From the NCBI GenBank assembly GCA_965249895.1, contig CBDFNC010000002.1, positions 372,001 to 436,000 of the forward strand: a DNA stretch of 64,000 bases, written 5' to 3'. The translations under genes were made by a program, and so were the position numbers. A model generated the notes under the pieces. That model saw nothing but the letters and a program-made list of their open reading frames with translations. It did not search any database and was not told the origin of the DNA. Shown here piece by piece: positions 8,724 through 17,384 of the stretch. Source of the stretch: CBDFNC01 sp965249895 (lineage in GTDB: Bacteria; Pseudomonadota; Gammaproteobacteria; Enterobacterales; CBDFNC01). Position 1 is the first letter of the stretch; each line of letters opens with the position of its first letter.

Positions 8724-8934
8724 ATTGTCTCCCCAGTGTGCAGAGAAGAGGGGACTTAAAGCCCCGCATCTTTTTAATCCTCTTTACCAGTCCTATTTTT
8801 AAATCCTTTTTAGGATGTGGAACAGTTACCGGATAATTGAAGTCAGGATGTGTGAATTGGTGGTGACTGCCTTTAACTCGATCTGGCGTCCAACCCGCCT
8901 TTTTCAACTCCTTGATTAACTCTCTGCTTGTCAC
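8632..8934 (-). CDS. hicA: HicA-family mRNA interferase toxin with frameshifted C-terminus
   Basis: The first 50-odd residues match HicA very well: SRELIKELKKAGW, then VKGSHHQFTHP with the catalytic His, and VPHPKKDL. HicA normally ends about IKKDAGL at 58-60 residues. Here one G appears to be missing in AAAAAGATGCGGGG. The frame therefore reads on past the normal stop (restored TAA at 8756-8758) and overlaps hicB by about 90 bases, giving an abnormal 100-residue product. HicA toxins are ribosome-independent RNases. Whether this extended form is active is unknown; it may be a neutralised toxin. Confidence 0.82.
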   Translation of the reverse strand: MTSRELIKELKKAGWTPDRVKGSHHQFTHPDFNYPVTVPHPKKDLKIGLVKRIKKMRGFKSPLLCTLGRQYVISDCDRKGFRYRSVWGCSTRYAGVLLGG

Positions 8935-9071
8935 TGTTTCCTCTGTTTGTTTATATTGGGGTTATAGTAACCCCGTCATAAAAATGAGTCAATATTCAAT
9001 AACCCCGATAACCCTATTTATTTTTAGCTATCGCTTCCGTTGAAGTGTTCAGGTGCACAATCCCAGCATGA

Positions 9072-9092
9072 GACTTTATTACTCTCCCACAG
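9072..9092. repeat. Short repeat GACTTTATTACT..CCCACA, copy 1
   Basis: The segment TGAGACTTTATTACTCTCCCAC recurs almost exactly at 12483-12506 (TGAGACTTTATTACTCACCCAC). Both copies are in non-coding DNA. It may be a remnant of a dispersed element. Confidence 0.4.
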
Positions 9093-9131
9093 CCGGTCAC
9101 TGAAAATTCCTTAGCGTACGTTTCCGTACCG

Positions 9132-9380
9132 GTGGACTCCAGACCCCAAGTAGATGTGGCTGCCGAGTTAGAGCAATCTATTACCAATAAAATGAGAGAA
9201 ATAGTCAGTGAGTTAAATTTGGTTGGTCATCAGTTAAAAGAGAATGAGCCAGAAGGTCCAGAAGATACTGATTTCTGCGAGCTTCACAACGATGAAAATT
9301 CCGATAGCTGTGGTTTTCGTTTGGGCACTCCACTTACTGTTAGTTCTGGTTACTACAATATTGGTGAGGATTATGGTTGA
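9132..9380 (+). CDS. Hypothetical protein, 82 residues (doubtful)
   Basis: Acidic open frame with a GTG start (MDSRPQVDVAAELEQ), no recognised family, no good ribosome-binding site. The frame is open upstream to about 9072, across the short repeat. It could be a small gene or the remnant of a longer one; I cannot tell which. Confidence 0.25.
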   Translation: MDSRPQVDVAAELEQSITNKMREIVSELNLVGHQLKENEPEGPEDTDFCELHNDENSDSCGFRLGTPLTVSSGYYNIGEDYG

Positions 9381-9733
9381 AAACTTTATTCCCAGACCCG
9401 CCAAAAATGGAATTTAAATCTCGGTGCAAAGCGAAAACAAGTGCATAACGCAGGAAATATGACGCTACTCAAACGGACACGGTAATAAGTGCTTTTAAAT
9501 AAAGCGGTGCAGATTTATCTGCAGGAACATTATGGTTTAACAAACAGAGCTCGGCATCTTATTTGATGTTCATCCAATGACTGTCAGCAAATGAGAGCGA
9601 GGAACGCTGTCTCCCAATAATTGCCAATCTGCTTTGATACGGGAGTTTTCGCAGTCTACGAAGAGCAAAGAAGTGCGCGATACGATTGATTGGTAAGAGC
9701 CCAAAGTTCAGATTTTCTGTAATGTAGAGAAAG
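9381..9733. other. Non-coding stretch
   Basis: About 350 bases between the doubtful small frame and the WYL regulator. No RNA gene, repeat or convincing coding frame seen. Confidence 0.4.
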
Positions 9734-10453
9734 TCAGCGAGGTAAATTGCGAATTGGAGAGGCGTTATCTTTGAACGGTACATGTCGCCGCAGAAATGTT
9801 ATACCTTCGACGAGTTCAGGTGTACTGATCCGGTCCATTCGAAAATGACGGAAGTCTTTGCGTGCAGGATCCCAGGCCACCAAATACCATAGTGGTGGCA
9901 AGATCAGCATAGCTTGCGGCTCAACATCTCGGTTGGTTACGGCCCCTTTTGCGTCACGGTATTGAAAGCGCAGGTGTAGCCGTTGCAGAAAAGCTGTCTC
10001 GAAGGCGGGCAGTAGCGCGGGGTCCATCGCTCCCATATCTGATATGTCCACCTGCGGTGCAAGTTGCCCGACATACAAGCAATCCAGAAAACGGCGCAGG
10101 TCGCGTACCTTGTCTGATGGCAATGCTTTCTCGATTTTGGCAAGCCCAACATCTGCGAGCCCCGAGAAGGGCATGCTTCCGGCTGCACGTATCGATGCAA
10201 CGCTGATGAGAAGCGCAAAGACCTCGGCGACCGAGAGTCGCGCTGTGGTCTGAATAGATTGCGGATCAAGTTGCAGGCCACCCCCGCGCCCAGGTTCAGA
10301 ATGAATGACAAAGCCCTCATCGCGCAGCGCGCTAATATCACGTAACACTGTACGCCTGGATGCGCCAACCTCCTCCGCTAAGTCAGCGACTGTCGAAGTA
10401 CCGTTGCGGCGAAGGCTACGCACGATGGCGTCTTGTCGTAGGCGAACATTCAT
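9734..10453 (-). CDS. YafY/DeoR-type HTH regulator with WYL domain
   Basis: 239 residues. The N-terminal HTH_11 winged helix (QDAIVRSLRRNGTSTVADLAEEVGASRRTVLRDISALRDEG) is followed by a WYL ligand-sensing domain (LHLRFQYRDAKG, then LPPLWYLVAWDPARKDFRHFRMDRI). It is transcribed away from an epoxide-hydrolase-like gene. A strong palindrome (10470-10498) begins 17 bases before its start codon, so it probably represses or controls both itself and the hydrolase. G+C is higher than in neighbouring genes, so regulator and hydrolase may have been acquired together. Confidence 0.88.
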   Translation of the reverse strand: MNVRLRQDAIVRSLRRNGTSTVADLAEEVGASRRTVLRDISALRDEGFVIHSEPGRGGGLQLDPQSIQTTARLSVAEVFALLISVASIRAAGSMPFSGLADVGLAKIEKALPSDKVRDLRRFLDCLYVGQLAPQVDISDMGAMDPALLPAFETAFLQRLHLRFQYRDAKGAVTNRDVEPQAMLILPPLWYLVAWDPARKDFRHFRMDRISTPELVEGITFLRRHVPFKDNASPIRNLPR

Positions 10454-10469
10454 TTCATAAGGTTACCAT

Positions 10470-10498
10470 TTAATGGTGACAGAATTTGTCACCATTAA
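10470..10498. promoter_or_regulatory. Palindromic operator between WYL regulator and hydrolase
   Basis: Perfect 12-bp inverted repeat, TTAATGGTGACA and TGTCACCATTAA, with a 5-bp spacer. An additional half-site GTTACCATT lies at 10462-10470. It sits just upstream of the regulator start and fits an autoregulatory operator. Confidence 0.7.
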
Positions 10499-10623
10499 GT
10501 TATACATTATCTGTCCATGTCAGCAAGGAGTTTTTGAATCCGTAAATTCCTGAGGCTGGAAAGAGCGCCACCCTAAACAGGAGGCGTCGTCTGATCATCC
10601 CAAATAGATAAAGGAGAAATGTA

Positions 10624-11568
10624 ATGTTTAATCCAACCGATTTTCCCAAGCCCACCCTTATTTCAGTCAAGGGTGTAGAACTCGAAGTCTTCGAAGCGGG
10701 CCAGCAAAATGCAGGAAACCCGATTGTGCTCTGTCATGGCTGGCCAGAACATGCCTTTTCTTGGCGTTATCAGGTACCTGCCCTCGCAGCAGCGGGCTAC
10801 CATGTCATCGTCCCAAACCAGCGGGGTTATGGCAACTCATCCCGCCCGACGGAAATAACTGCCTATGACATTGAACACTTGTCGGGTGATCTCATCGCAC
10901 TTCTCGATCACTACGGATACGAAGATGCCACCTTTGTCGGTCATGATTGGGGGGCGATGGTCGTTTGGGGGCTGGCCTTATTGCATCCAAACCGTGTCAA
11001 TAAAGTGATAAATCTGAGCTTGCCTTACCAAGAACGCGGAGAAACTCCCTGGATCGAGTTCATGGAACAAATACTTGGCAGTGACTACTATTTTGTCCAC
11101 TTCAACCGACAGCCAGGCGTCGCAGACGCCGTATTGGAAGAGAATACGTTCCGATTCCTTCGCAACCTTTACAGGAAAAACGAGCCACTGAGAGAACCAG
11201 AGCTGGGCATGGCGATGATCAATCTCGCCAGAGCAGAAACACCACTCGGTGAGCCCATAATGAGCGACAGCGAACTGGCCGTTTTCGTATCTGTCTTCGA
11301 ATCAACAGGCTTCACTGGCAGCATAAATTGGTACAGAAATCTTGACCGCAACTGGCGCTTATTGGCGGAAGTGAACCCAATCATCCAACAGCCTACGCTC
11401 ATGATCTATGGTGATCGGGATGTGATCCCGAAGTCTGAAAAACTAACAGAGTTCGTGCCTAATGTGGAAGTGGTCAATCTAGAATGCGGCCATTGGATCC
11501 AGCAAGAAAAGCCGGAAGAAACAAACCAAGCAATTTTAAAATGGTTGGAACAGCAGAGGACCGCCTAG
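10624..11568 (+). CDS. Alpha/beta hydrolase, epoxide-hydrolase family
   Basis: 314 residues with the epoxide-hydrolase hallmarks: oxyanion motif HGWP (38-41), nucleophile motif GHDWGA (Asp108), the RGYGNSSRP segment, a helical cap, a late acidic residue in YGDRDVIP, and the charge-relay His in ECGHWIQQE. It would open epoxides by an Asp-ester intermediate in the cytoplasm; haloalkane dehalogenases share much of this, but HGWP and the cap favour an epoxide hydrolase. ATG start with AAGGAGAAATGTA upstream. Divergent from the WYL regulator, followed by a hairpin. Confidence 0.88.
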   Translation: MFNPTDFPKPTLISVKGVELEVFEAGQQNAGNPIVLCHGWPEHAFSWRYQVPALAAAGYHVIVPNQRGYGNSSRPTEITAYDIEHLSGDLIALLDHYGYEDATFVGHDWGAMVVWGLALLHPNRVNKVINLSLPYQERGETPWIEFMEQILGSDYYFVHFNRQPGVADAVLEENTFRFLRNLYRKNEPLREPELGMAMINLARAETPLGEPIMSDSELAVFVSVFESTGFTGSINWYRNLDRNWRLLAEVNPIIQQPTLMIYGDRDVIPKSEKLTEFVPNVEVVNLECGHWIQQEKPEETNQAILKWLEQQRTA

Positions 11569-11596
11569 CCTCAAGATCGCTTCAAGACGAAACAGC

Positions 11597-11617
11597 CCCT
11601 CCGGACGGACCGGAGGG
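11597..11617 (+). terminator. GC-rich hairpin after the hydrolase gene
   Basis: Stem CCCTCCGG/CCGGAGGG with a 5-base loop, about 28 bases after the stop. It lacks a T-run, so it is a probable but not classical terminator. Confidence 0.5.
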
Positions 11618-11706
11618 TGGGTAGACATGCCGTAGGCAAGGCACGGCTCGCCGTTGGGAAATGCACGACTATGCAAAAGTTAGTGACTAACTATGGAGAC
11701 TAGAAG

Positions 11707-12276
11707 ATGGTAGATGTGATTTTTTTCAAAAACCAAGAAGAGTTTAGCGATTGGTTAGAAGAACATCATGCTGAAGCTAGTGAACTTTGGGTGGGCTATT
11801 ACAAAAAAAGTACCGGGCGTGCAAGCCTTACCTGGTCTACGTCAGTAGATACCGCTCTTTGTTTTGGGTGGATTGACGGCATACGAAAAACAATTGATAA
11901 AGATAGCTATAATATTCGCTTTACTCCGCGCAAAATAAATAGTGTGTGGAGCGCTGTGAACGTAAATAAGGTAAAAACACTAATACAACTTGGAAAGATG
12001 AAGCCAGAAGGAATACACCTTTTTAACAACAGAACCAATGCACAAGGCTATTCCTCTGAACAGAGAAATGTGCCACTTGCCAAAGAGTATGAAGAGCAGA
12101 TCAAGGCAAATCAACCAGCCTGGCTATTCTTTACCAATTTAGCCCCATCCTATAAAAGAGATTCTATCTGGTGGGTAATGAGCGCCAAGAAAGAAGAAAC
12201 ACGATTAAAAAGGCTTGGTATATTGATTGCCTCATCTGAAGCGGATCTAAAAATACCAACTTTGCGAAAGAAGTAA
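11707..12276 (+). CDS. YdeI/OmpD-associated (OmdA) family protein
   Basis: 189 residues. The family pattern is clear: an N-terminal block FFKNQEEFSDWLEEHHAEASELWVGYYKKSTG, then the conserved ALCFGWIDGIRK, RFTPRK...SVWSAVN, and a C-terminal WWVMSAKKEETRLKRL. Proteins of this family are small cytosolic proteins linked in some bacteria to bacteriocin or peptide resistance, but the biochemical role is unsettled. It stands alone, with a hairpin after it. Confidence 0.8.
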   Translation: MVDVIFFKNQEEFSDWLEEHHAEASELWVGYYKKSTGRASLTWSTSVDTALCFGWIDGIRKTIDKDSYNIRFTPRKINSVWSAVNVNKVKTLIQLGKMKPEGIHLFNNRTNAQGYSSEQRNVPLAKEYEEQIKANQPAWLFFTNLAPSYKRDSIWWVMSAKKEETRLKRLGILIASSEADLKIPTLRKK

Positions 12277-12284
12277 TAGTTCGT

Positions 12285-12313
12285 ACCTGGTCCTTGTGTA
12301 ACAAAGACCAGGT
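12285..12313 (+). terminator. Hairpin after the OmdA-like gene
   Basis: Near-perfect stem ACCTGGTCCTTG / CAAAGACCAGGT eight bases after the stop codon; no long T-run follows. Probable transcription terminator. Confidence 0.5.
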
Positions 12314-13030
12314 AGCGGACTGTAGTGACAATTCCCACAAACAAACACCATGACGATGATTAACTTCGCCAAGCTCTATGCAAAGCCTAGGTTTCAAGCT
12401 CGTTTTGGGGCATTTTCGTGCTAAGAATGGCAGCGAACCTGAGCCGTCCCCGCCAATTTAGTATGATACTTTAATACTTGGTATGAGACTTTATTACTCA
12501 CCCACATCTTGACAGTTACACCATCTATCCTCGGGTAAAATGTAAATGGCGATCATTCGGCATCGCCGCCGCATATGTTCAAAGGTTGAGTTGCTCGTGT
12601 GCTGAAAGTGATCATGGCCAGCACGATCATGAATAGTCCGCTTTTCAATGTAGATCATCTACTTGAACATAACATTTAGGGGTTGGCGGCTAATCAACAT
12701 AGGCGAGGCCGACCTCTTGAAAAATGTATCGATATCCTAATGTGATATCTTGGCTTGGGGAATTAGCAATTACAGCAAATATGGAGAATGGATGTATTGA
12801 TCAACTTTATTCTCATTTATACGCGGTTATTGAAGTTTAAAATGCCGCATAGTGTAAAAACAGCACGACTTTTCAGTATCTACCCTATAAGTACTTGGCA
12901 ATAAAGATTAATTTTTATATGAGTACAAGTTGCCGACGTAAGCGACGGTGGAGTTCTTGCTAGTGTTTAGTGATGACAGCTAGTTTTCAATGGCTGCTAA
13001 AAGCCGATTAAGCGCGGCTTTTCCTTGTGG
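12314..13030. other. Gene-free stretch with a short repeat copy
   Basis: About 700 bases without a supportable gene. Contains copy 2 of the TGAGACTTTATTACT..CCCAC repeat at 12483-12506. Otherwise no RNA gene or clear element seen. Confidence 0.4.
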
Positions 13031-13471
13031 TCAGTCTTTCACAGCTGAGTCGACGTTAATATGGCCAAGAGCGCCGACAACCAGCAATTAACTACCCCAG
13101 CATTGGGCGAAATATTCGGCTCTGACCATAGATACATAAGTGGCATAGGGGCAAAGCCGCGAACTTCGTCCGGAGTATGTTGCTCTAAGTCAACATCGGC
13201 AGGGCACACTAACAAGGCGCCAGCGACCTGATGAGAAACCTGGTTTGCGCAGTGGGCAATTAGCGAGCAAGCCAGGCTGTGGGCGACTAATACGACACGG
13301 GAATCAAGTCCCTGGATAGTTTCGAGCAACACAGATGACCAGAGATCAAGGTCAGATTTGTCCCAGTTTTGTTGTTCGACGCGTAATGTATCTGGATAAT
13401 GACTATTCCCAATAGCTTTGCCGGTGCTCAGGTCCAGAGCCGCCATATCCAGGTAAGGTGAGTATTTTCAT
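13031..13471 (-). pseudogene. RBBP9/YdeN-type serine hydrolase, decayed
   Basis: Three pieces in different frames reconstruct the family. The start MKILTLPGYGGSGPEHRQSYWE runs from ATG 13471 and meets a stop. The middle frame carries TLRVEQQNWDK, then VVLVAHSLACSLIAH (nucleophile Ser) and VAGALLVCPADVD. A third frame carries AEYFAQCWGS, a stop, then VGALGHINVDSAVKD with the catalytic His, ending at 13031. At least two frame changes, one stop and a deletion between PLM and the third piece make this non-functional. Confidence 0.75.
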
Positions 13472-13480
13472 ATGATTGCC

Positions 13481-14704
13481 TTACGTCTTTGCCGGTAACT
13501 TAGGCATACAGGGGAGTGATTCTACCCGCTTTAATTGAACCAACAGCAGTGTACCTATGAGCATAAACCCGGCTGCCAGGTATAATCCATTGTTATAGCT
13601 GGCATTTTGCACCGCATTTGCGCCGACCAACAAAGGGGCGAGGATCTGCGCTATGCCATAGGTAACCGTCATTTTCCCCATCATTTTTGCTGGCCTGCTT
13701 GGGTAAAAACGTCCAGCCATGGTAAGTACCAGACTAACAAGGCCCATAAAGCTGGCGCCAAATAGCATTGCACTTAGTATCATAGTGATAAAGCTTGTGT
13801 TTATTGTGGGCAACAGAATACTGATGGTCTGGATAAAGGCGGCCAGGATAAGTGCATTTAAATGACCCGTCCGGCGTGAAATTACGTCCCATAAAATACA
13901 GGCGGGAGCGGCAGCTAAACCAAGCAGAATAAAGACAAAATTGCCTTGCTGTTGCATGCCGGGCAGTTGCTCTACGATGGCGACGATAAAAGTAGCGCTC
14001 ACCACATATCCCACACCGGCACAGAAATAGGCTGCCATCAGTAGCCGGCTAAAGCGAGGAGAGGGGGGGTTATCTGCTAACTTATCATCAATGTTATTTG
14101 CTTGTATCTGTTCAGGCTTAGGTAACCAAACCCAGGCGGGGATAAGCAGTAAAAGGCCAAGCAGGCTATAAGTAAGCCAAAGCTCAGACCAGTTTAGTCG
14201 TGACCCTATAAGTTCAATTAACAGGGCGGTGCCGGCTATACCCAGTCCAACCCCACTAAAGTGAATGCCTAATTCGCCGGGAAGGCGGTGACGCATTAAC
14301 CAGTTTAAAACCAGCCCAGAGCCGATAAGCATTCCCGCTGCTGTGCTAAGCCCAGATATAAATCGAAGTAACGACCAGAGCCAAATATTAGTAGTTAGCG
14401 CCATGGCGGCAGTGCTGAACACAGCGAGTAATAACCCCCAGCGATATAGGCTGTCCTTCACCCTTAAATCACTTATTGAGGCGGCCAGCAACGCGCCAAA
14501 CAAATAACCCAGGTAATTGATACTGGCTAGCCAACCTGCTTCCCCAATACCGAGTCCAGCTTGTGCCTGCATGATTGGTAGCATAGGTGTATAGGAAAAG
14601 CGTGCGATTCCCATGGTCAGGGCGAGGCTAAAAATACCAGCAGTCAACACTTTTATTCTTTGTACATTTCGCGGCATTTTTCGGGTTCTCTTGCTTCCTT
14701 TCAC
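13481..14704 (-). CDS. MFS transporter, YbfB/YjiJ family
   Basis: 407 residues with 12 predicted membrane helices and the YbfB/YjiJ start LTAGIFSLALTMGIARFSYTPMLP, then GWLASINYLGYLFGALLAA. An inner-membrane secondary transporter with unknown substrate. It is divergent from a LysR-type regulator, a typical control pair. The decayed hydrolase lies directly downstream and may once have been part of the same transcript. Confidence 0.85.
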   Translation of the reverse strand: MKGSKRTRKMPRNVQRIKVLTAGIFSLALTMGIARFSYTPMLPIMQAQAGLGIGEAGWLASINYLGYLFGALLAASISDLRVKDSLYRWGLLLAVFSTAAMALTTNIWLWSLLRFISGLSTAAGMLIGSGLVLNWLMRHRLPGELGIHFSGVGLGIAGTALLIELIGSRLNWSELWLTYSLLGLLLLIPAWVWLPKPEQIQANNIDDKLADNPPSPRFSRLLMAAYFCAGVGYVVSATFIVAIVEQLPGMQQQGNFVFILLGLAAAPACILWDVISRRTGHLNALILAAFIQTISILLPTINTSFITMILSAMLFGASFMGLVSLVLTMAGRFYPSRPAKMMGKMTVTYGIAQILAPLLVGANAVQNASYNNGLYLAAGFMLIGTLLLVQLKRVESLPCMPKLPAKT

Positions 14705-14791
14705 AATAAGATAAATAATCTAACCTATCTAATCCAATGAATATTTGAGGGGTAACCGTTCTCAAATAACGATATGTGAATGGTGGTTGAT

Positions 14792-15631
14792 ATGGAGCTT
14801 CAGTCTTTACGTACTTTTCAAATGGTGGCGGTCGAAGGAGGAGTCCTCGCAGCGTCTCGTAAACTCAATACGGTGCAGTCCAATGTGACGGCCCGGATAA
14901 AGCGCTTGGAAGAGGAGTTTGGGTCCGCCCTTTTTCACCGAAAAGGGCGGGGAGTGGTGTTGTCTGCATCTGGCCGAGTATTGTTGGAATATGCAGAAAA
15001 AATGTTGCAGCTTGAGCGGCAGACGTCGGCGGCTCTTCGGCAAGTAGGTGAAAATTGTGGCGAAATACGTATTGGCACTATGGAGTCGTTTGCCGCGATG
15101 CGACTGCCCTTTGCCCTGAAACAACTCACTATTCACCACCCTGGGATCTCCCTTGCCATTAAGACCGGAACCTCTGCCTGGCTGGTAGAACAGGTGTTGG
15201 CACACAAGCTGGATGTTGCATTTGTAGGCGGTCCTGTATCTCATCCCGAATTGGTGGGAGATGTTGTGGTTGACGAAGAGCTGGTGCTGGTTAGCGCAAA
15301 AGACATGGAAGTAGCATCTTCTAGCTTAATTTTGTTTCGTGAGGGGTGCGCATATCGAGAGCGGGCGTTAGCCTGGCAACGTGAGTCAGGTCTTGCAGCG
15401 GTTAAGGTGATGGAGCTGGGTACCTTGGAAGGTATATTGGGCTGTGTGGCTGTCGGCCTGGGATGTACCCTTATGCCTCTGTGGGTGGTAAAAGAGTCTC
15501 GGTTTTGGAACGAGTTGAATGTGACCCAACTATCCAGTCATATCGCTCATGTGCCGACACTGATGGTCCGGCATAAGGATGTGGCGGACATGCCCGCGTT
15601 TGAAACCTTAAAGCAGACGGCCATGGTTTAG
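14792..15631 (+). CDS. LysR-type transcriptional regulator
   Basis: 279 residues from ATG 14792 (MELQSLRTFQMVAVEGG), the classical LysR beginning; an in-frame ATG at 14780 adds four residues. The HTH (VLAASRKLNTVQSNVTARIKRLEEEFGSALFHRKGRG) is intact, followed by the effector-binding domain IRIGTMESFAAMRLP and a C-terminal GCVAVGLGCTLMP. It is divergent from the MFS permease gene and probably controls it. Confidence 0.88.
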   Translation: MELQSLRTFQMVAVEGGVLAASRKLNTVQSNVTARIKRLEEEFGSALFHRKGRGVVLSASGRVLLEYAEKMLQLERQTSAALRQVGENCGEIRIGTMESFAAMRLPFALKQLTIHHPGISLAIKTGTSAWLVEQVLAHKLDVAFVGGPVSHPELVGDVVVDEELVLVSAKDMEVASSSLILFREGCAYRERALAWQRESGLAAVKVMELGTLEGILGCVAVGLGCTLMPLWVVKESRFWNELNVTQLSSHIAHVPTLMVRHKDVADMPAFETLKQTAMV

Positions 15632-15903
15632 TATCGGGTGACTAAATCAACAAAAGATACTGGGTATTCGGGGTCGACTAATATGCCGAACCAACAAAAG
15701 CCACTGGATTGCCAGACAAGCTGAAAATGATAGGGGGGAGGCTGTGATCCTATGTGTAAGGAAAAAATCAAGTGAACTTGTTTCATCTGCTTGACACTAA
15801 AACAGGTAACGATAGAGTCGCTACTGCAACAGAATTAAAGTAAAGTGCACGAAATTATCAGTCATATTTGAGTTATCTTCCTGATAACCAGCCTAGGATA
15901 AAC

Positions 15904-16203
15904 ATGAAAAAAACATTCTCACTCACTCACCCAAAAACCAACGTTGCCAGATTAGTTGAAGGTGTGAAGCATGATGTTAAAAAGTACATAAAAAGAGAGC
16001 GGAACAAGAAGTTGCCTGCGGATGTCGATTTCTGGGATTTTGATTGCAAATACGGCCCTACGGAGCAGGAAGCCAAGGTTGTTCACCTATCAGAGTTAAA
16101 CAAATGTATAGATGAGGCTGAACAACAGCAATTAGAGTCATTTTATCTGGAAATTTTAGTGAAACATGGTCACCGAACAAAAAAGCCAGACGTAGAATCG
16201 TAG
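15904..16203 (+). CDS. DUF6172-like small conserved protein
   Basis: 99 residues from ATG 15904 (MKKTFSLTHPKTN), with AGGA five to six bases upstream; a TTG at 15868 would extend it but has no site. Conserved-looking blocks are RLVEGVKHDVKKYIKRERNKKLP, VDFWDFDCKYG and LNKCIDEAEQQQLESFYLEILVK. I recognise it as the DUF6172 type; function unknown. It is small, basic, cytosolic and monocistronic. Confidence 0.7.
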   Translation: MKKTFSLTHPKTNVARLVEGVKHDVKKYIKRERNKKLPADVDFWDFDCKYGPTEQEAKVVHLSELNKCIDEAEQQQLESFYLEILVKHGHRTKKPDVES

Positions 16204-16310
16204 GCAGAAATAACTTGGGTCAAGCCTTGCCTCTTGCAACCGATTTAGATGCAGCAGGCGAGACCTGATTCAGATAAGGTTTGGCCAAGCGGAAGTTCGT
16301 CACATGTCGG

Positions 16311-17336
16311 CTATGCCAGTGATACTTCCAGGTCCGTTTTTGCTTTTGAGCTACAAGCCAGTACATATCCGGCGTCAATCTCCTCAGGTGTCAGTGTTGC
16401 CTGGCTTGATGATGAGACCTCTCCCTGAGTTACCTGGCATTTACAGGAGCCACAAACCCCCGAACGGCAAGCGCCAATGATGGGAACTTCTTGTTGCTCT
16501 AAGGCATCTAACAAGGTTTGCTCTGACTGGATCTGTCCTTGCTTGGCAAATGCAGGAACGGCTAATCCATAGGTTATACCTTGTTGTCCTTCAGTCTGCT
16601 CTTGTGGCGCAGGAGTAAAGCTTTCCTGATGAAAATAGTCTGGATTAAAACTGCGGCTCTTAGCCAGTGTCTCGAGGGCCGCCATATATCCCTGGGGGCC
16701 GCAGGTGAAAATGGTGCGACCAGTTAAGTCCGGTACCAATTGTTCGAATAGCGGTGCATCGAGCAGACCAGGGAAAACACCTTGGTTGGCTTCTCCGTTT
16801 TCCAAGATCAGGGATAAGTGGAATTGAGGGTGCTGACTATCTAACTCGGTCAGCTGCTTTGCTTTAATGACATCATCCTTGGAGCGGGCGCTGTAAATAA
16901 ACTGCACGTCCACCTTCGGGTTCTTTTCCAATGTCCAAAGTGCCATGGACATACACGGTGTAATGCCGCTGCCTGCACTCATCAGCAACAATCTATTGGT
17001 GGCAGGTAGGTCGATTAGGTTAAATTCTCCCGCCGGCGATAATGCAGGTAAGGCGACACCGGGTTGCAGGTGGTCCATCAGGTGGTTGGACACCTTACCG
17101 CCTGGTACGCGTTTTATGGTGACGGCAACGGATTGATTGTCCGCTGGTGAAGAGCAGATAGAGTAAGCGCGATATAGCGGCTGCATCGCTATTTCCACCT
17201 CGAAGGTGATAAATTGTCCGGGCTTAAACGTGAAGGGGCTGTCATCCACGCTTTTAAATTCAAACGTGGCAGAATCAGAGGTTTCTTCTACCCGGTGGAT
17301 ACAAATAAGAGGCGAGAATGTTTGTGTTTTATCCAT
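16311..17336 (-). CDS. hcr: Hcp reductase: FAD/[2Fe-2S] NADH oxidoreductase
   Basis: 341 residues from ATG 17336 (MDKTQTFSPL); an upstream extension to 17381 lacks support. An FAD-binding ferredoxin-reductase domain (LYRAYSICSSP), an NAD-binding domain (LLMSAGSGITPCMSM, FTCGPQGYMAALE), and a C-terminal plant-type ferredoxin domain (GACRSGVCGSCKC then a last Cys in LACSS) are present in that order. It passes electrons from NADH to Hcp. Located downstream of hcp on the same strand; controlled by the promoter region upstream of hcp. Confidence 0.93.
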   Translation of the reverse strand: MDKTQTFSPLICIHRVEETSDSATFEFKSVDDSPFTFKPGQFITFEVEIAMQPLYRAYSICSSPADNQSVAVTIKRVPGGKVSNHLMDHLQPGVALPALSPAGEFNLIDLPATNRLLLMSAGSGITPCMSMALWTLEKNPKVDVQFIYSARSKDDVIKAKQLTELDSQHPQFHLSLILENGEANQGVFPGLLDAPLFEQLVPDLTGRTIFTCGPQGYMAALETLAKSRSFNPDYFHQESFTPAPQEQTEGQQGITYGLAVPAFAKQGQIQSEQTLLDALEQQEVPIIGACRSGVCGSCKCQVTQGEVSSSSQATLTPEEIDAGYVLACSSKAKTDLEVSLA

Positions 17337-17384
17337 GAATATCTCGATATATAAGCAGGGGCAGCGGAGGCTGCCCCTCATGAG

